From contig NW_015971556.1 of NCBI RefSeq assembly GCF_000182565.1, positions 309,944 to 373,943 on the forward strand: a stretch of 64,000 bases of DNA, written 5' to 3'. The stretch comes from Spizellomyces punctatus DAOM BR117. Taxonomy: Eukaryota > Chytridiomycota > Chytridiomycetes > Spizellomycetales > Spizellomycetaceae. Shown here piece after piece: positions 1 through 10,216 of the stretch. Numbering within the stretch: position 1 is the stretch's first letter; each line of letters opens with the position of its first letter. Below the pieces are notes generated by a model that saw nothing but the letters and a program-made list of their open reading frames with translations, had not been told where the DNA came from and did not search any database. The position numbers and the translations under genes are program-made.

Positions 1-746
1 CACAGGGATTTTGTTATGTGAATAACGTTATGGTGAGTGGAACGCGTTTTCTTTGCAGCAGCAACTCTGTACTCTGTTTCGGACCATGTCTGATATTTGC
101 AATGTTTGCAATATCAGGTTGGAGCAGCATATGCAGTGCATGAATACGACACCCGCGTGGCAATTCTGGATTTTGATGTGCACCACGTAAGTACCTCGGA
201 AATGACAGGATTTTCCCAGCTACTAAAGAATTCATTCCATTCATTTAGGGAAACGGCACTGAAGGCATAATGCGACGTCTCCTCTCTACTCATCCTCCAG
301 AGATACCTTTTCCCCTCCTTTTCATCAGCACCCACCAGTATTCGCCTGGGTTTTACCCAGGTACAGGTTCACCACATCCTTCCTCATCCCCCTACTCCCG
401 TCACATCATCAACATTCCATTAGCACGTGGTACATCCTCCGCAGAATTTCGCAAAGCACTAAAAGAGCAAGCACTCACAGCGCTACGTGATTTTGCACCA
501 ACATTGATACTCATAAGCGCTGGGTTTGACAGTCATGCGGAAGATCACGTTGGCGATCTAGACCTCGTTGACGAGGATTTTCAATGGATCAGCATGGTAT
601 GCAAAAGAATCCAGAAGAAAATTGTATCAGTTTTGGAGGGAGGCTATCTGGGGGACACGAGTGAATCATGCCTGGTGCGGAGCTGTGCCGCGCATATCAA
701 GGGCCTACTCGATGAGGGCGAGGATTCGTCGAAAGTCGGATCATAG
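1..746 (+). CDS. Histone deacetylase family protein, class II-like, 3' part (5' end outside window)
   Basis: Zn-dependent lysine deacetylase, truncated by the left edge. Exons read as 1..32, 118..186 and 249..746, with introns 33-117 and 187-248 (both GT..AG). Splicing gives the family signature: GFCYVNNV, then AILDFDVHHGNGT (metal/active-site Asp-His-His), later ISAGFDSH (second metal Asp) and LEGGY near the end. The protein ends about 30 residues after LEGGY with a short acidic tail, so this gene has no long C-terminal extension in the window. The layout fits class II/AcuC-like deacetylases acting on histones or other acetyl-lysines; the substrate cannot be told. The next gene is convergent, its stop lying 133 bp away. 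Confidence 0.88.
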
Positions 747-879
747 CTCCAATACTGAAAGGAGCCGCCAGTATATAAGAATCCCATCTACTAAACAAAA
801 TTTCTGTACCGCTTCAGCCGGCCAAGCTAGGCTAACTCTAAGCATCACAGTAACAAACAGTTTTCCTAAATGCTCTGGA
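747..879. other. Convergent intergenic spacer between the deacetylase and SET/MYND genes
   Basis: Short 133-bp tail-to-tail spacer. I see no further gene. It must hold both 3' ends; no unambiguous poly(A) signal stands out. Confidence 0.5.
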
Positions 880-2841
880 CTATGGAGGACGTCCTCCTGT
901 GCCATCCGTTACAGACCAGCCCCTTACCTTGGCAGGTCCATTTGCAGCACCATTCATCTGTGCGCGCGCAGCATTCCCAGTTGTATTGCGCCGCTTTGCA
1001 TTGTTTCCACCGCCTCTTCCCATCTTCTTTCCGGTTGCTGTGCGTTGCCGAAAATCCGCGGCATTGGACACCGTTCGGGGACGAGGCATTCCGCCGCTTG
1101 AGGGGGGAGATGTGGGACTCGGCGGTATAACCTTGGCTGTAAGTGGGACAACATTACTGACAAGTGACTCCACCACCGATGGTGGTGGGGGTGGCGCCAT
1201 GGACTCTGGCGACAGAAACGCCTTTGTTGGCATCAGTGTCGACGTTGAAGAAGGTTGTGAAGAATGTGGAGGGGATACAATGTCGGTATTCATTCCGTTC
1301 GACCCATTCCCGCATGCTCCCGCTTGAAGTTGGCCAGGTGCTTGCACTTGCCCATGTCCCTCATTTCTCCCCTTCCCATTTTTATCCCCTCTGTCCCGCA
1401 TGTAACTGCGCTCATAAGTTACTTTTCGCCTCCCCTCTCCACTCCCACCCTTCTCCTCGGCAGCACACCTCGTACATTGACAAACGAAAAAGTAATCGGC
1501 CTGCAATCGTGCTCGCCTGGCTTGAAGCGGCATATTCGTGTCAATATAGGATATTGTTAAAGCCTCACCCTCATCAACTGTTCTTCGAGCTGTCACAGAC
1601 ATGACCATTCCATTCTGAATCATGACACAGTTTGGATCGCACGAGTGCTAAGTTGCAAAGTGTCTTATCAGCAATCTGACACTAGGAGTTTTGATGGCCA
1701 TTTTCATATCCCTTACATTAAAGTAGCTCGCCTTTGGAAAGACAGCCCTCCCCATGCATTGCTCCTTTTTTGGACTCCAAAGACCAAACCCATTACTTTC
1801 TATTTTGCTGATTAGGTTGAGAACAAAGTCGGATGCGTCTCCCCTTGGACCTCTTGGAACCCTATCATCATCCTCCAAAAGCCCACAATCTTCCAACAGT
1901 CGTATGATAAAGTTTTTTGTTTTCTTCCAATCACGAGCGTCCTCAGCTGGCCAGTCCATGTAATGGGACTGCAGGTTGTCTACCTCTTGCCAGGTGCATG
2001 TCTCTGGAATCAGCTGACAAGTGTTTGAAGACGAACATGACTCGTTCGTTGCCGATGGGGGAGGAGTGAAGGAATGAGCAGGGTTAGATTTCGGGGATGA
2101 CGGAAGTGCGGCAGCTCGCAAGTGTGGTGAATGTGATGATGATTTAGCCGTGGCCATCACTGCCAGAAAAGGCTCTCCATCGTCATCATCATTGTCATTT
2201 TCGCTTGTGAGCATGCGCAGGCGTTGTTGAATATGTTGCTGGAGCGTCGCCTTATCCAATTGAGTAATGTGAGTATGTGAGGTCGAAGTTGAAACAGGTT
2301 CGGGAGCGACAATCTGCGGGACATCAAAGTGTACATGTGCCGCCGCATCTATCAACATGGCGAGAGAGAAGGGTTAGTTCATACGACGCACACACCCAGC
2401 TATTTAACTCTCACCTCTCAAAGTTGTGCCCCAAGCATTCATGGCCAAACCTTTCTCTTTGAATCTAGTAAAAAGAGCGTAAAGGAGAATTTTGACGACA
2501 CTCTTTTCATGCTGGGGTGCTTTGAATGTACCCAGTCTCCGAAGAGCGGTGCAAACAACGTGATGGCCGTGAGCAATGCATGTCGCCAAACATGCAGGAG
2601 AACAGGTATATATTTGGTCGCAATTTCTGCAGTGCAAATGAAATGCTCCCGTATCATTGAAAGCAAGACAGACTGCACAAACTCTCTTTTTGAAAGAGTC
2701 GAATATTCCGAAAGCATACGGCAAACAAGTAAATAGGACCGCTCGCTCCTTGATACATGAGGTAGCAACAAAGTAACGACCCTGCTGCGGCGATTCCTCG
2801 ACTCGCACCTGCAGAGAGGTCATTTGCTGAACGAAAACCAA
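880..2841 (-). CDS. SET and MYND domain protein (SMYD-like lysine methyltransferase)
   Basis: Three exons: 2841..2415, 2348..1717 and 1647..880 (introns 66 and 68-69 nt); phases join to 608 aa. The N-terminal part of SET starts near residue 12 (VRVEESPQQGRYFVA), is interrupted by a MYND zinc finger (Cys/His pattern from about C55 to C97), then a low-complexity insert. The C-terminal SET core has ESNGFGLW and, after splicing, NHSCDPNC, the S-adenosylmethionine/substrate pocket motif. EGEALTISYID and a CQCTRC post-SET cluster follow. A ~170-residue Pro/Ser-rich tail has no recognisable domain. The family methylates lysines on histones and other proteins. The start at 2841 is the first ATG; an ATG six codons further in is also possible. 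It diverges from the TCP11-type gene. Confidence 0.87.
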
Positions 2842-3280
2842 GACGAGCGAGTCGCAGAAAGAATGAGTCTTGTATTCATCAAAAGGATTCGTTAAAGATT
2901 AAGTTGCAAAACGACAGCAACTCCCAAAACAACAAGTGGCTTATGCACGTGACATGAAACATTGCGAGGCAGGAGGAGGGCTGGGAAAAGGGTTGGGATT
3001 CGGGAGAAAGGGAAAAGAGGCGCTACCCAAGAAGGCCATTTGTTTTTCTTCCATCATTTATTGAACCCCATTGCCCATCAACGATTTTGTTGTTTCTTCT
3101 TTTTGTTGTCATCTCTCGCCAATCCAACAGTCGGTCGCTTCGCACTCGGTTGGCTATATAGGAGGGTCATCTTGTCATCACTCCCGTCTTTTGCGGATCC
3201 GTTACGACTCGCTTCGTTGTCCTTTTTGAGTTTTACGGTAAAGGGAAACCTGATTTTCAGACAGCCGCAACGAGAGGAGA
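2842..3280. promoter_or_regulatory. Divergent promoter region (SET/MYND gene and TCP11/Sok1 gene)
   Basis: This 439-bp region separates two divergent start codons. It holds a CACGTG E-box at 2946-2951 and a TATATA box at 3155-3160, about 120 bp upstream of the plus-strand ATG. No coding region is supported. The assignment of either motif is by sequence only. Confidence 0.45.
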
Positions 3281-6119
3281 ATGGACAAGGTCGACACTGC
3301 TCACCATCATCCGGCAGTCACAAATGAGCACAGTGCACCGTCGACAACTTCCCAACTCGAGCCTCCCTCTCAACGAGACACTTGCTCTCTCGCATCCGCA
3401 ACCGCCATCGTTGCAGCTGCAGCTCCCATAAAGAGGCCGCTGACTGCGAGTTCACAGCCGTCTCCAGCACCCAATGTGGCTTTCACGACCTCTACAAATC
3501 CGCAGCCAAGAAGACCATCTGTTACGTTAGGTAAGAAGACAACCCGAAAGGACAAGGGGATCTGTTGGCGTTGGCGTGACAGCGATGATAACATCTGACT
3601 TTCTTTCGTAGCTCCCGCACGCAAACCCGCAAACCCTGTCATCACTCCAGGACTACGCAAATCAAAATCTATCTCGTTCTTTGTTGATTTGACAAGTCCT
3701 ACCACTACAGCCGCCCTTTCTCCTCCTTGTTCACCTTCACTCGAAGACACAGCCGCTCCACCGTTGGCCGCGAAACGTTCGCGAACTCTTGACACTCCAT
3801 CCTCCCATCCCGTACCACCCCGATTTCCTCCATTTGTTCGAAATAGAGATGCTTGCCAAGAGTTGGCCGCTTGTATGGCTGCACGATTGATGCGCGCGGA
3901 GGCTCGACGAGCTCATGTCCTTCAAGAACGTCGGTCTCGGCTCCGTCGTAGATTTGAGCAAGTTCGATATAAGATCTTGTTACAGCGTCAGAGGGATCGA
4001 CTGACGAGTCTGAAAATACAAGCTCGCTCAGAGTATGCCATCTCCGCTGCAAACTTGAAGCGTCAGTTGATTTTAAAAAGATCAATAGACCGCTGCGGGG
4101 CCGCGGTAGAGCATGCCCAGACGGTTGCAATGGTCCACAAGCTGCGAAAATTTATGGAATTGCGTAGGGCGTTCTCGGAGAACTTTGTCCATCTCCTCGC
4201 TCACTCTCATATGCCTGTGGGCGGAGGAGTGGATACGGTACAGACGATGAGCGCATGTCACTCCTTTTCCCTCGGTATGGAAGCGGATTTTGACGACGAG
4301 TATTACGAAATGGAGGACATTCAAATGCAGCCACCAAAGAGTCCGATCATCGGCTATCCTTCGCCTGCCAGCACCTCTCCCCACGTGGAGTCTCCGAGAG
4401 GATATGAAGCGACCTTGGGCGGATCTGATGGAGATGCGGTTGTTAGTGGCTCCTTGAGGACGTCGACCACAGATGCAGAATCCCATCCTTCAGAACGGGC
4501 CTATTCGATGGTAACAGATTCCGTCTCTAGTCAACCAGCAGATGGAAATCATGGTCAATTTGGAGATGCCTCACGAATGGATATGTTCGACTCATTGGTA
4601 TTAGGAGGGGATGTTATCGGAGAACGCCTATCCGCAACCGTGCGAAGATTGCGTGTTCTTCCTGTTTCGCTGGTGGAGGACATGGAGGAATCCGCATATA
4701 TGGAGTTACTCGACCTGCTCCCGCCCATAACTCGATTCACTTTGCGGGAGTTGGAACTGACAGAGATCTTGTCCAATGCTCAACTTCGACATGATCTGTT
4801 CTTTGACCCCGAACTTCAGTTCAAGCCGAATTTAGATGGCGAAAAAGGCGAGCAGAAACGGGAAGCGGGAGATTTATTTTGGACACAAGTCGAGGAAGAA
4901 GTTGACGATGGCTACTTGTACCGCTTGCCGTTGCTCTTGTTCGAAATTCGATGCATTATTTTAGAGCTGCTCCCATACTCACCCGATCGCAGAGATGAGG
5001 TTGAGAGAAACCTCGACGTGCGGCTAATCGCTCAGCAGATGCAACATGGAGTATTGAACCCGCTTGGGTTGGTGGAGTACATTGCTACTCTTTTGAAAGC
5101 AAACTGTGCCCCTGCCCGTGATGAATTGGTAGACTCAATGGTGCAAGAGTGTCAAGGAGGTAACTTTGTAAAGGCGTTACGGGTTTGCTTTGAAGTCCTT
5201 GAGTTGATGAAATTGGTAAGCGTGTTTTGTATGACATGTTTTGCAATGGTCGCGCTCACGATTTATGCTTTAGGACTATGCCAACCATCAACTTCACCGA
5301 GTCCGCCCCTACGTCGTGGAACACGCGGCCGATTTTGAATGGCGTTGGTTTAAAGACCAGTACGAGACTGGCGCCATGAAATTGGATGACACAACCCAGT
5401 GGTTTCAGGCCGCACGGATTCGATCACGGACACCTTCACCGTCAACATCCAAAGAACAATCTCCATTGTCTGTTCAACACCTTCATATCTCTGCTACCCT
5501 TCACCTGATTTCCCAATCCCATCTCCTTTCTCTGCCAACCAACGCCATCGTTCTTCCCGAAACCCTCCGAATGGATGTCTCCCGACTTGTACAATACTAT
5601 AACGATTGGCAAGACATTACCATCATGGCAGCTCTCCTGGTGCTTTTTAGACAGTCCAGCGGTCCGAAATGTACGGCTGCAGATCTCCGGGACGTCAAAA
5701 GGGTACTCTGGGTCCTTCTTAACGACAGCGAAACCAGCATGCACCATGTGACCCTTCAAATGTGCGAAACGGCAGGTAAAATTCGGGGAAGCCTCTTCTC
5801 ACAACGCGAAAGCGACATGTTGTCTGGACTCGTTGAAAAGACACTATCGCCAGAGTCAAAGCTTTACGAAGTCATTCGTGTCAGAGTAGGGACAGTTCTG
5901 GAACGGTTCGTCAAAGGCGAAACAGTGGAGAAAGCTGATCTGCTCAAAGTTGGTCTGGCCGAGTTGGAAGAGGAAGTTTTGGAATTGGGCGAAAGAATCA
6001 AACGCCTGTTGGTGCACAATTGGAGGGTATTTGGAGGTGTATATGCGGTGATTGCCGAGGAGCTCCAAGGTGGGGGCGAGGGTCTTGAGAAGGGGATGGA
6101 GGCCGTCCTTAGGACATGA
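3281..6119 (+). CDS. TCP11/Sok1 family protein
   Basis: Exons 3281..3530, 3612..5215 and 5274..6119; phases fit and give 899 aa. The N-terminal ~110 residues are Ser/Pro/Thr-rich. Next comes a basic, Arg/Leu-rich coiled-coil-like stretch (RRSRLRRRFEQVRYK onward), an acidic linker, then the TCP11 domain from about residue 450 to the end. Family-typical pieces are FTLRELELTEIL, HDLFFDPELQFKPN and, spanning the last intron, KLDYANHQLHRVRPYVVEH. Members include yeast Sok1, linked genetically to cAMP/PKA signalling, and mammalian sperm protein TCP11; the biochemical function is unknown. A string of no-intron Ser/Thr-rich sequence offers possible phosphorylation sites, not demonstrated. It is convergent with the RBM25 gene. 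Confidence 0.9.
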
Positions 6120-6503
6120 GTTCTCCCAGCTCATCACGAGTTTATCAGCACCAGCTTTTGCGGTTTTTGGCCATTCGTTCAGAGGCTCTTTGGTGCAGCA
6201 CTTTTTACGCATCTGTTTCGGATAGAACTATAGCTGTCGGCACTTTTTGTCTCTGTCTTTTCTTTTCTTGTACAATGCAGTTATATTTTTGGTAATCTAG
6301 GAAGACCCCGGTTGGAGGGTTAAGGACTAGCTTTCATCAGCAGTGCAGCACAAACATAACATTCAGTCTTTTGGAAATAGTGGCCAATGTTTGTTGTGAC
6401 GGCAAGAGAAATGGTTTAACCTGGTAATCACAAGTTGGAAAATGAAACAGACGTTATCAACACCAACCACAGCCTAGCTTTGACACACAGTGAGAATAAA
6501 CGT
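6120..6503. other. Convergent intergenic region, no gene seen
   Basis: 384 bp between the TCP11/Sok1 stop and the RBM25 stop. Both reading strands are broken by stops. It is T-rich just after the plus-strand stop (around 6240-6290) and presumably carries both 3' UTRs. Confidence 0.5.
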
Positions 6504-8888
6504 TCATCCCAACCCCTGTGATCTAGCCTCCGTCTCATAAATCAACATGCGCCAGAGCATCATTACAAACTCTTCAGCTTCCTCATCTAGTGCCTATCAG
6601 AAAATTATCAAATCTCTAAAGTCAGCGAAACCCAAGAGACAACCACAACCAACGAAAAAAAAAATTTGTACTCACTCCCTGCATTTCAGCCAACATGTTA
6701 TCCGCGCTAGTCCGCTTAACGAGCAATTCCGTGACAAACTCGATCAAATCCTTTTCTTCTTCGCCAATGTATTCAATGACCTTTTTCTTTATCCATGGAC
6801 GAAGCTTGTTGTTCATAATCGTCTAACAATCAGGGATGGTTAGTCTACACTTCTGCTCCAAAAGTGCTCCAACGCTGTACCCACTTCATCCAGAAAGTCC
6901 CATTTGATCGACCATGTCCATAAGCCTTCTCGCTCCGTTGGGATAATACCGATCAAATCCTGAACTGCCTGCACGCGCTCCTCCTTTGTCATGATCCGGC
7001 CTATGACAATTTCCTGTTTCGTTTCCTCATCATCCTCTGGGGCTTGTGGTTCGAGCTCTTTTCTCGCAAGCTCCGCTTGCTCATCTTCCCGATCCTGTTG
7101 ATCTCTATCTATTTCTTTTCGACGGGACCGATGTATCCGTGCAAAAAATGCACGTCTATCATGTAAATAGTCAGGATTCATATGCATCAACAAACCCAAC
7201 AACATTAAATCACCAGACCTGTCCTCATCTGTTTTGAAATGTGCATCTTCATCCCATTCTGGAAGTATTTTGCTCAACTCTTCCACTCGGGCAGCTAGAT
7301 TCTCCTTATCACGCTCCTTATCCTTCTCAATTTGTGTGAGCCAGGCTATTCTTCCTTGCTCTTCCTTTTCCCAACGACTCACGCGCTACAAAGCAAATAA
7401 TATTAGGAAACACATCGCTGCCTAACAGGCGAGGAACCATACCTCATTGAAGGCTTGCTGTGCTTCCCACTTCCTTCGCTCTTGTCTCTTCTGCTCTTCC
7501 TCCTCGTCATAGTCGTCCTCAACCCTAACCCTCGGTTCATGAGAATGACCGTGATACCCGTTCTCCCCTTGCTTCAGTCTTCGAATTCTATTTATGTCCT
7601 CCCTCTTTTCCCTCTGGACCCGCTCCATCCGGATTCGCTCCTCGTACTCCTTCTTCAGACGGTCCTTCTGTGCAGACCTCTCGCGGAACATGGAAATCTC
7701 CCTCGAAATGAGCTCCCGTTGTTCTGGGGGCATTTCTGGAGGAAGATCGTCCAGATCTTCCTTGCCACCAGGTGCCGATGACGGTGTTGGTGATCCTGGC
7801 CGGGTCGAGCCTCCATCAGGTATTGAATGAAGGAAAGAATCCACGTCCATTCTTTGAGCATCATCCCGCATTTGCCTAGCATGGACGAGGACTTGCTCCC
7901 GGATTGCCTTATCTTCGTCTTCGTCTTCATGCTACGCAAGTGTGTGAAAATTAAGCTCCTTGCAACGCATACAGGTAGTCCATAATCAAATTCACATACA
8001 TTCATCCTCGAGGCCCTGTATTGCTCAACGTGTTTTCGCGCTACTTCATCCACGTTCAGCTGTAGTGCAATTAGCCGGTGGTCGTGATGCACGTCATAAA
8101 TGCGGGTTTTCAAAAAAAAGTACCTTGAGAGTCTTGGGCGCTCCACCAGGTACTGCCAGCTCAATTCCTCGTGCAAGCTCGCCTTGGCCTTCTCCTCCAA
8201 GGATCCGCAATGCACGAGATACCGATTCGGCATTCTCATAAACACAAAAGCCAAACCCTTTAGGCTTGCCGGTTGCATCCTGCATACGTCTCCAATTTCG
8301 AACAGGCCCACACAACTGCAAATGACATATTTAGACCGTGTAAGGCAATAGTAGCATCAGACAGTCTCTCACGTACCTTTAAAATTCGCTCCATCCACAG
8401 ATCCGTCACACCGTCCGCAATGGACCCCACAAAGACCGTCGTCGACTTATCCTCCGCCGTCAGCGGCTTCGGCGGTGGTGCTACTACAGGGGGGGCGACA
8501 TCGGGACGCACAGAGAGAGCGGGACTCCCCAAAGGTCGTGGAGGTTCCATCCCCGGGCCAGGACCAAACGGTGGACGATTATCAAAGTGCTGCATTGGGG
8601 GACCAGGACGAAAGGGTGGTGGGCCTCCAAATTGAGGGGGAGGTGGACCACGAGGCCCTGGCCCGTAACCAAATCCAGCAGGTCCGGGACCGTAAGGAGA
8701 TGGTCCATAGCCCGCACCCGGCGGTGGTCCTCCATAACCAGGGGCGGGATGTGGCGGACCGTACTGATATGGAGCTGTCATATTAGAGTGATCATGTCCA
8801 TAATTACAATACAATGTTAGTCATTTTCATACAGACATAGAGTTTATTGCCGTCTCTCATACGTACGATATGGTCGATGTGGGTCCAT
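6504..8888 (-). CDS. RBM25: RNA-binding protein 25 (splicing factor; RRM + PWI)
   Basis: Eight exons, in transcript order 8888..8867, 8774..8377, 8315..8124, 8059..8000, 7931..7443, 7385..6885, 6822..6676, 6593..6504; all phases fit, giving 632 aa. Order of parts: a Pro/Gly-rich N-terminus (to ~residue 95), an RRM (~117-204, with STTVFVGSI as RNP2 and KGFGFCVYE as RNP1), a long charged Arg/Glu/Asp-rich helical region, and a C-terminal PWI domain (~555-625; RPWIKKKVIEYIGEEE and later EEAEEFVMMLWRMLIYE). This is the RBM25 architecture (yeast Snu71 relative), a U1 snRNP-associated regulator of 5' splice sites. The donor at 6884 is GTGGGT, weak but fixed by alignment to the family's PWI domain. 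First exon is only 22 nt. Confidence 0.93.
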
Positions 8889-9207
8889 GGTGAGGACGAA
8901 AACAGTTCATGCAAGACGATCCCTCAACTTCCCACTCCTACTCAACTTTGTTACCATGGCAACAGTCTATTACATCCACAACTTTACCAAGCGTTCCAAA
9001 CAGCGCGGTGCGATCAAACCCAAAGCGATGAGATGATGATGCGTGCGCAAGCTTGACCGTTGGCTTGTTTTACCATCTGCCCAAATTTCTCGAATTACGG
9101 ACGGAATTTCGTTCAGCAGCTTTAGGAGGAACACAGCTTACCTTAGGGAGCATCACTACCGGCCTTGTCGGGCAAGAGTATAAACAAGAACGCTAAACCC
9201 GTCAGCT
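8889..9207. promoter_or_regulatory. Divergent promoter region (RBM25 and PXMP4)
   Basis: 319 bp between two divergent start codons. The only striking element is the X-box palindrome at 8950-8963, annotated separately. TATAA-like sequence (AGTATAAAC) lies at about 9178-9185, 25-30 bp upstream of the PXMP4 ATG. Confidence 0.5.
8950..8963. promoter_or_regulatory. RFX-type X-box motif
   Basis: The 14-mer GTTACCATGGCAAC is a near-perfect inverted repeat (one mismatch between arms) and matches the RFX-factor X-box consensus of a GTTNCC and GGNAAC half-site with a 2-bp AT core. It sits about 60 bp upstream of the RBM25 start codon and 245 bp upstream of PXMP4. Binding is inferred from sequence only. 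Confidence 0.5.
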
Positions 9208-10062
9208 ATGGAGCACCTGAACGCTTTGTTGGCCTCTGGCCAATACCACGACGTGCTGGCAATTATCAAAGGTTTCCGCAATGGAGCCGTATATGGTAAA
9301 GAAATGCCGAAATATCGGGGACATACATTCAAGCCTCCAACTGCTCAGACTCTAATTGAAAACTAGGCGCGAAGGTCCGCTTCCCACATGCACTGGTCAT
9401 GACTTTCCTCTTTCGAACTGGAAGGTAATTTTGGGCGTCGAAGAACTCTCTCAATATGATCGTCTTAGTCACAACTTTATCTAGTTTTGAAGACAAGGCG
9501 CGATTCATCCTCAAAGCCACGTTCCAACATAGCCGAAATCTTGCCTTCTTCGTCACGATCTACAAAACCCTTATGGCCCTTCAACGGAACATAATGGGGA
9601 AAGAACATAATTGGGATGCGTTCGTTGCAGGTGTCATCGGAGGTTACATTGTGTTTGGGAAGAACAACAACGTCAACAACCAAGTAAGTCAGCGGATAGC
9701 ACGCAGTGTCCGCAGCCGACTTGCCTCGTAATTATGTCTCTTGTATTTTTACAGATTGTGCTATACCTTTTCTCGCGTATCCTCATTGGTCTGGCGAAAC
9801 TCGCGGTAAAAAGCAATGTCGTCGCGGAACCCAAGCACACGTTCTCTGTATTTGCCGCTCTCGTTTGGGGTATGTAAGATGTTTGGGACAGCATGATTCA
9901 TCTCTAAATCTTTATTGTGGGTTGATTATAGGTATCGTGATGTGGCTGTTCCGTCACAACCGAGATACCCTGCAGAATTCCTTGCAGGCCTCTATGCAGT
10001 ACCTATACAATGACTCTGAAAACTTTGATACTTTCAGAAACTTCCTGTGGCATAACAAGTAG
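9208..10062 (+). CDS. PXMP4: Peroxisomal membrane protein 4 (PMP24, Tim17/22/23-related)
   Basis: Five exons, 9208..9295, 9367..9424, 9485..9683, 9755..9869 and 9932..10062; 196 aa against about 212 in the human protein. Family-diagnostic runs are present across the splice joints: KGFRNGAVYG then AKVRFPHALVMTFLFRTGS, GGYIVFGKNNNVNNQ, LYLFSRILIGLAKLAV, and LQASMQYLYNDS near the end. Several hydrophobic segments are predicted to cross the peroxisomal membrane; no catalytic motif is expected. The family's exact transport or structural role is not settled. The short 58-nt second exon is fixed by the conserved FLFRTGS join. Confidence 0.94.
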
Positions 10063-10216
10063 AAATTCTTCTTGTATTTACAAATAGAGTTCGTGCGGTC
10101 TATAAGGGTCGAAGTAGCTTTGATATTTACATGACATATATTGGAAAGGAAAAATGGAAAAGGGAAACTACATTAATATACAAGGTCTAAGGTAGCTATC
10201 ATGTCTAATTGACTAT

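Noticed and set aside
899-1604. Plus-strand open frames of 98-146 codons opposite the SET/MYND gene
   Set aside because: They are mirror frames of the low-complexity minus-strand coding tail and contain no domain.
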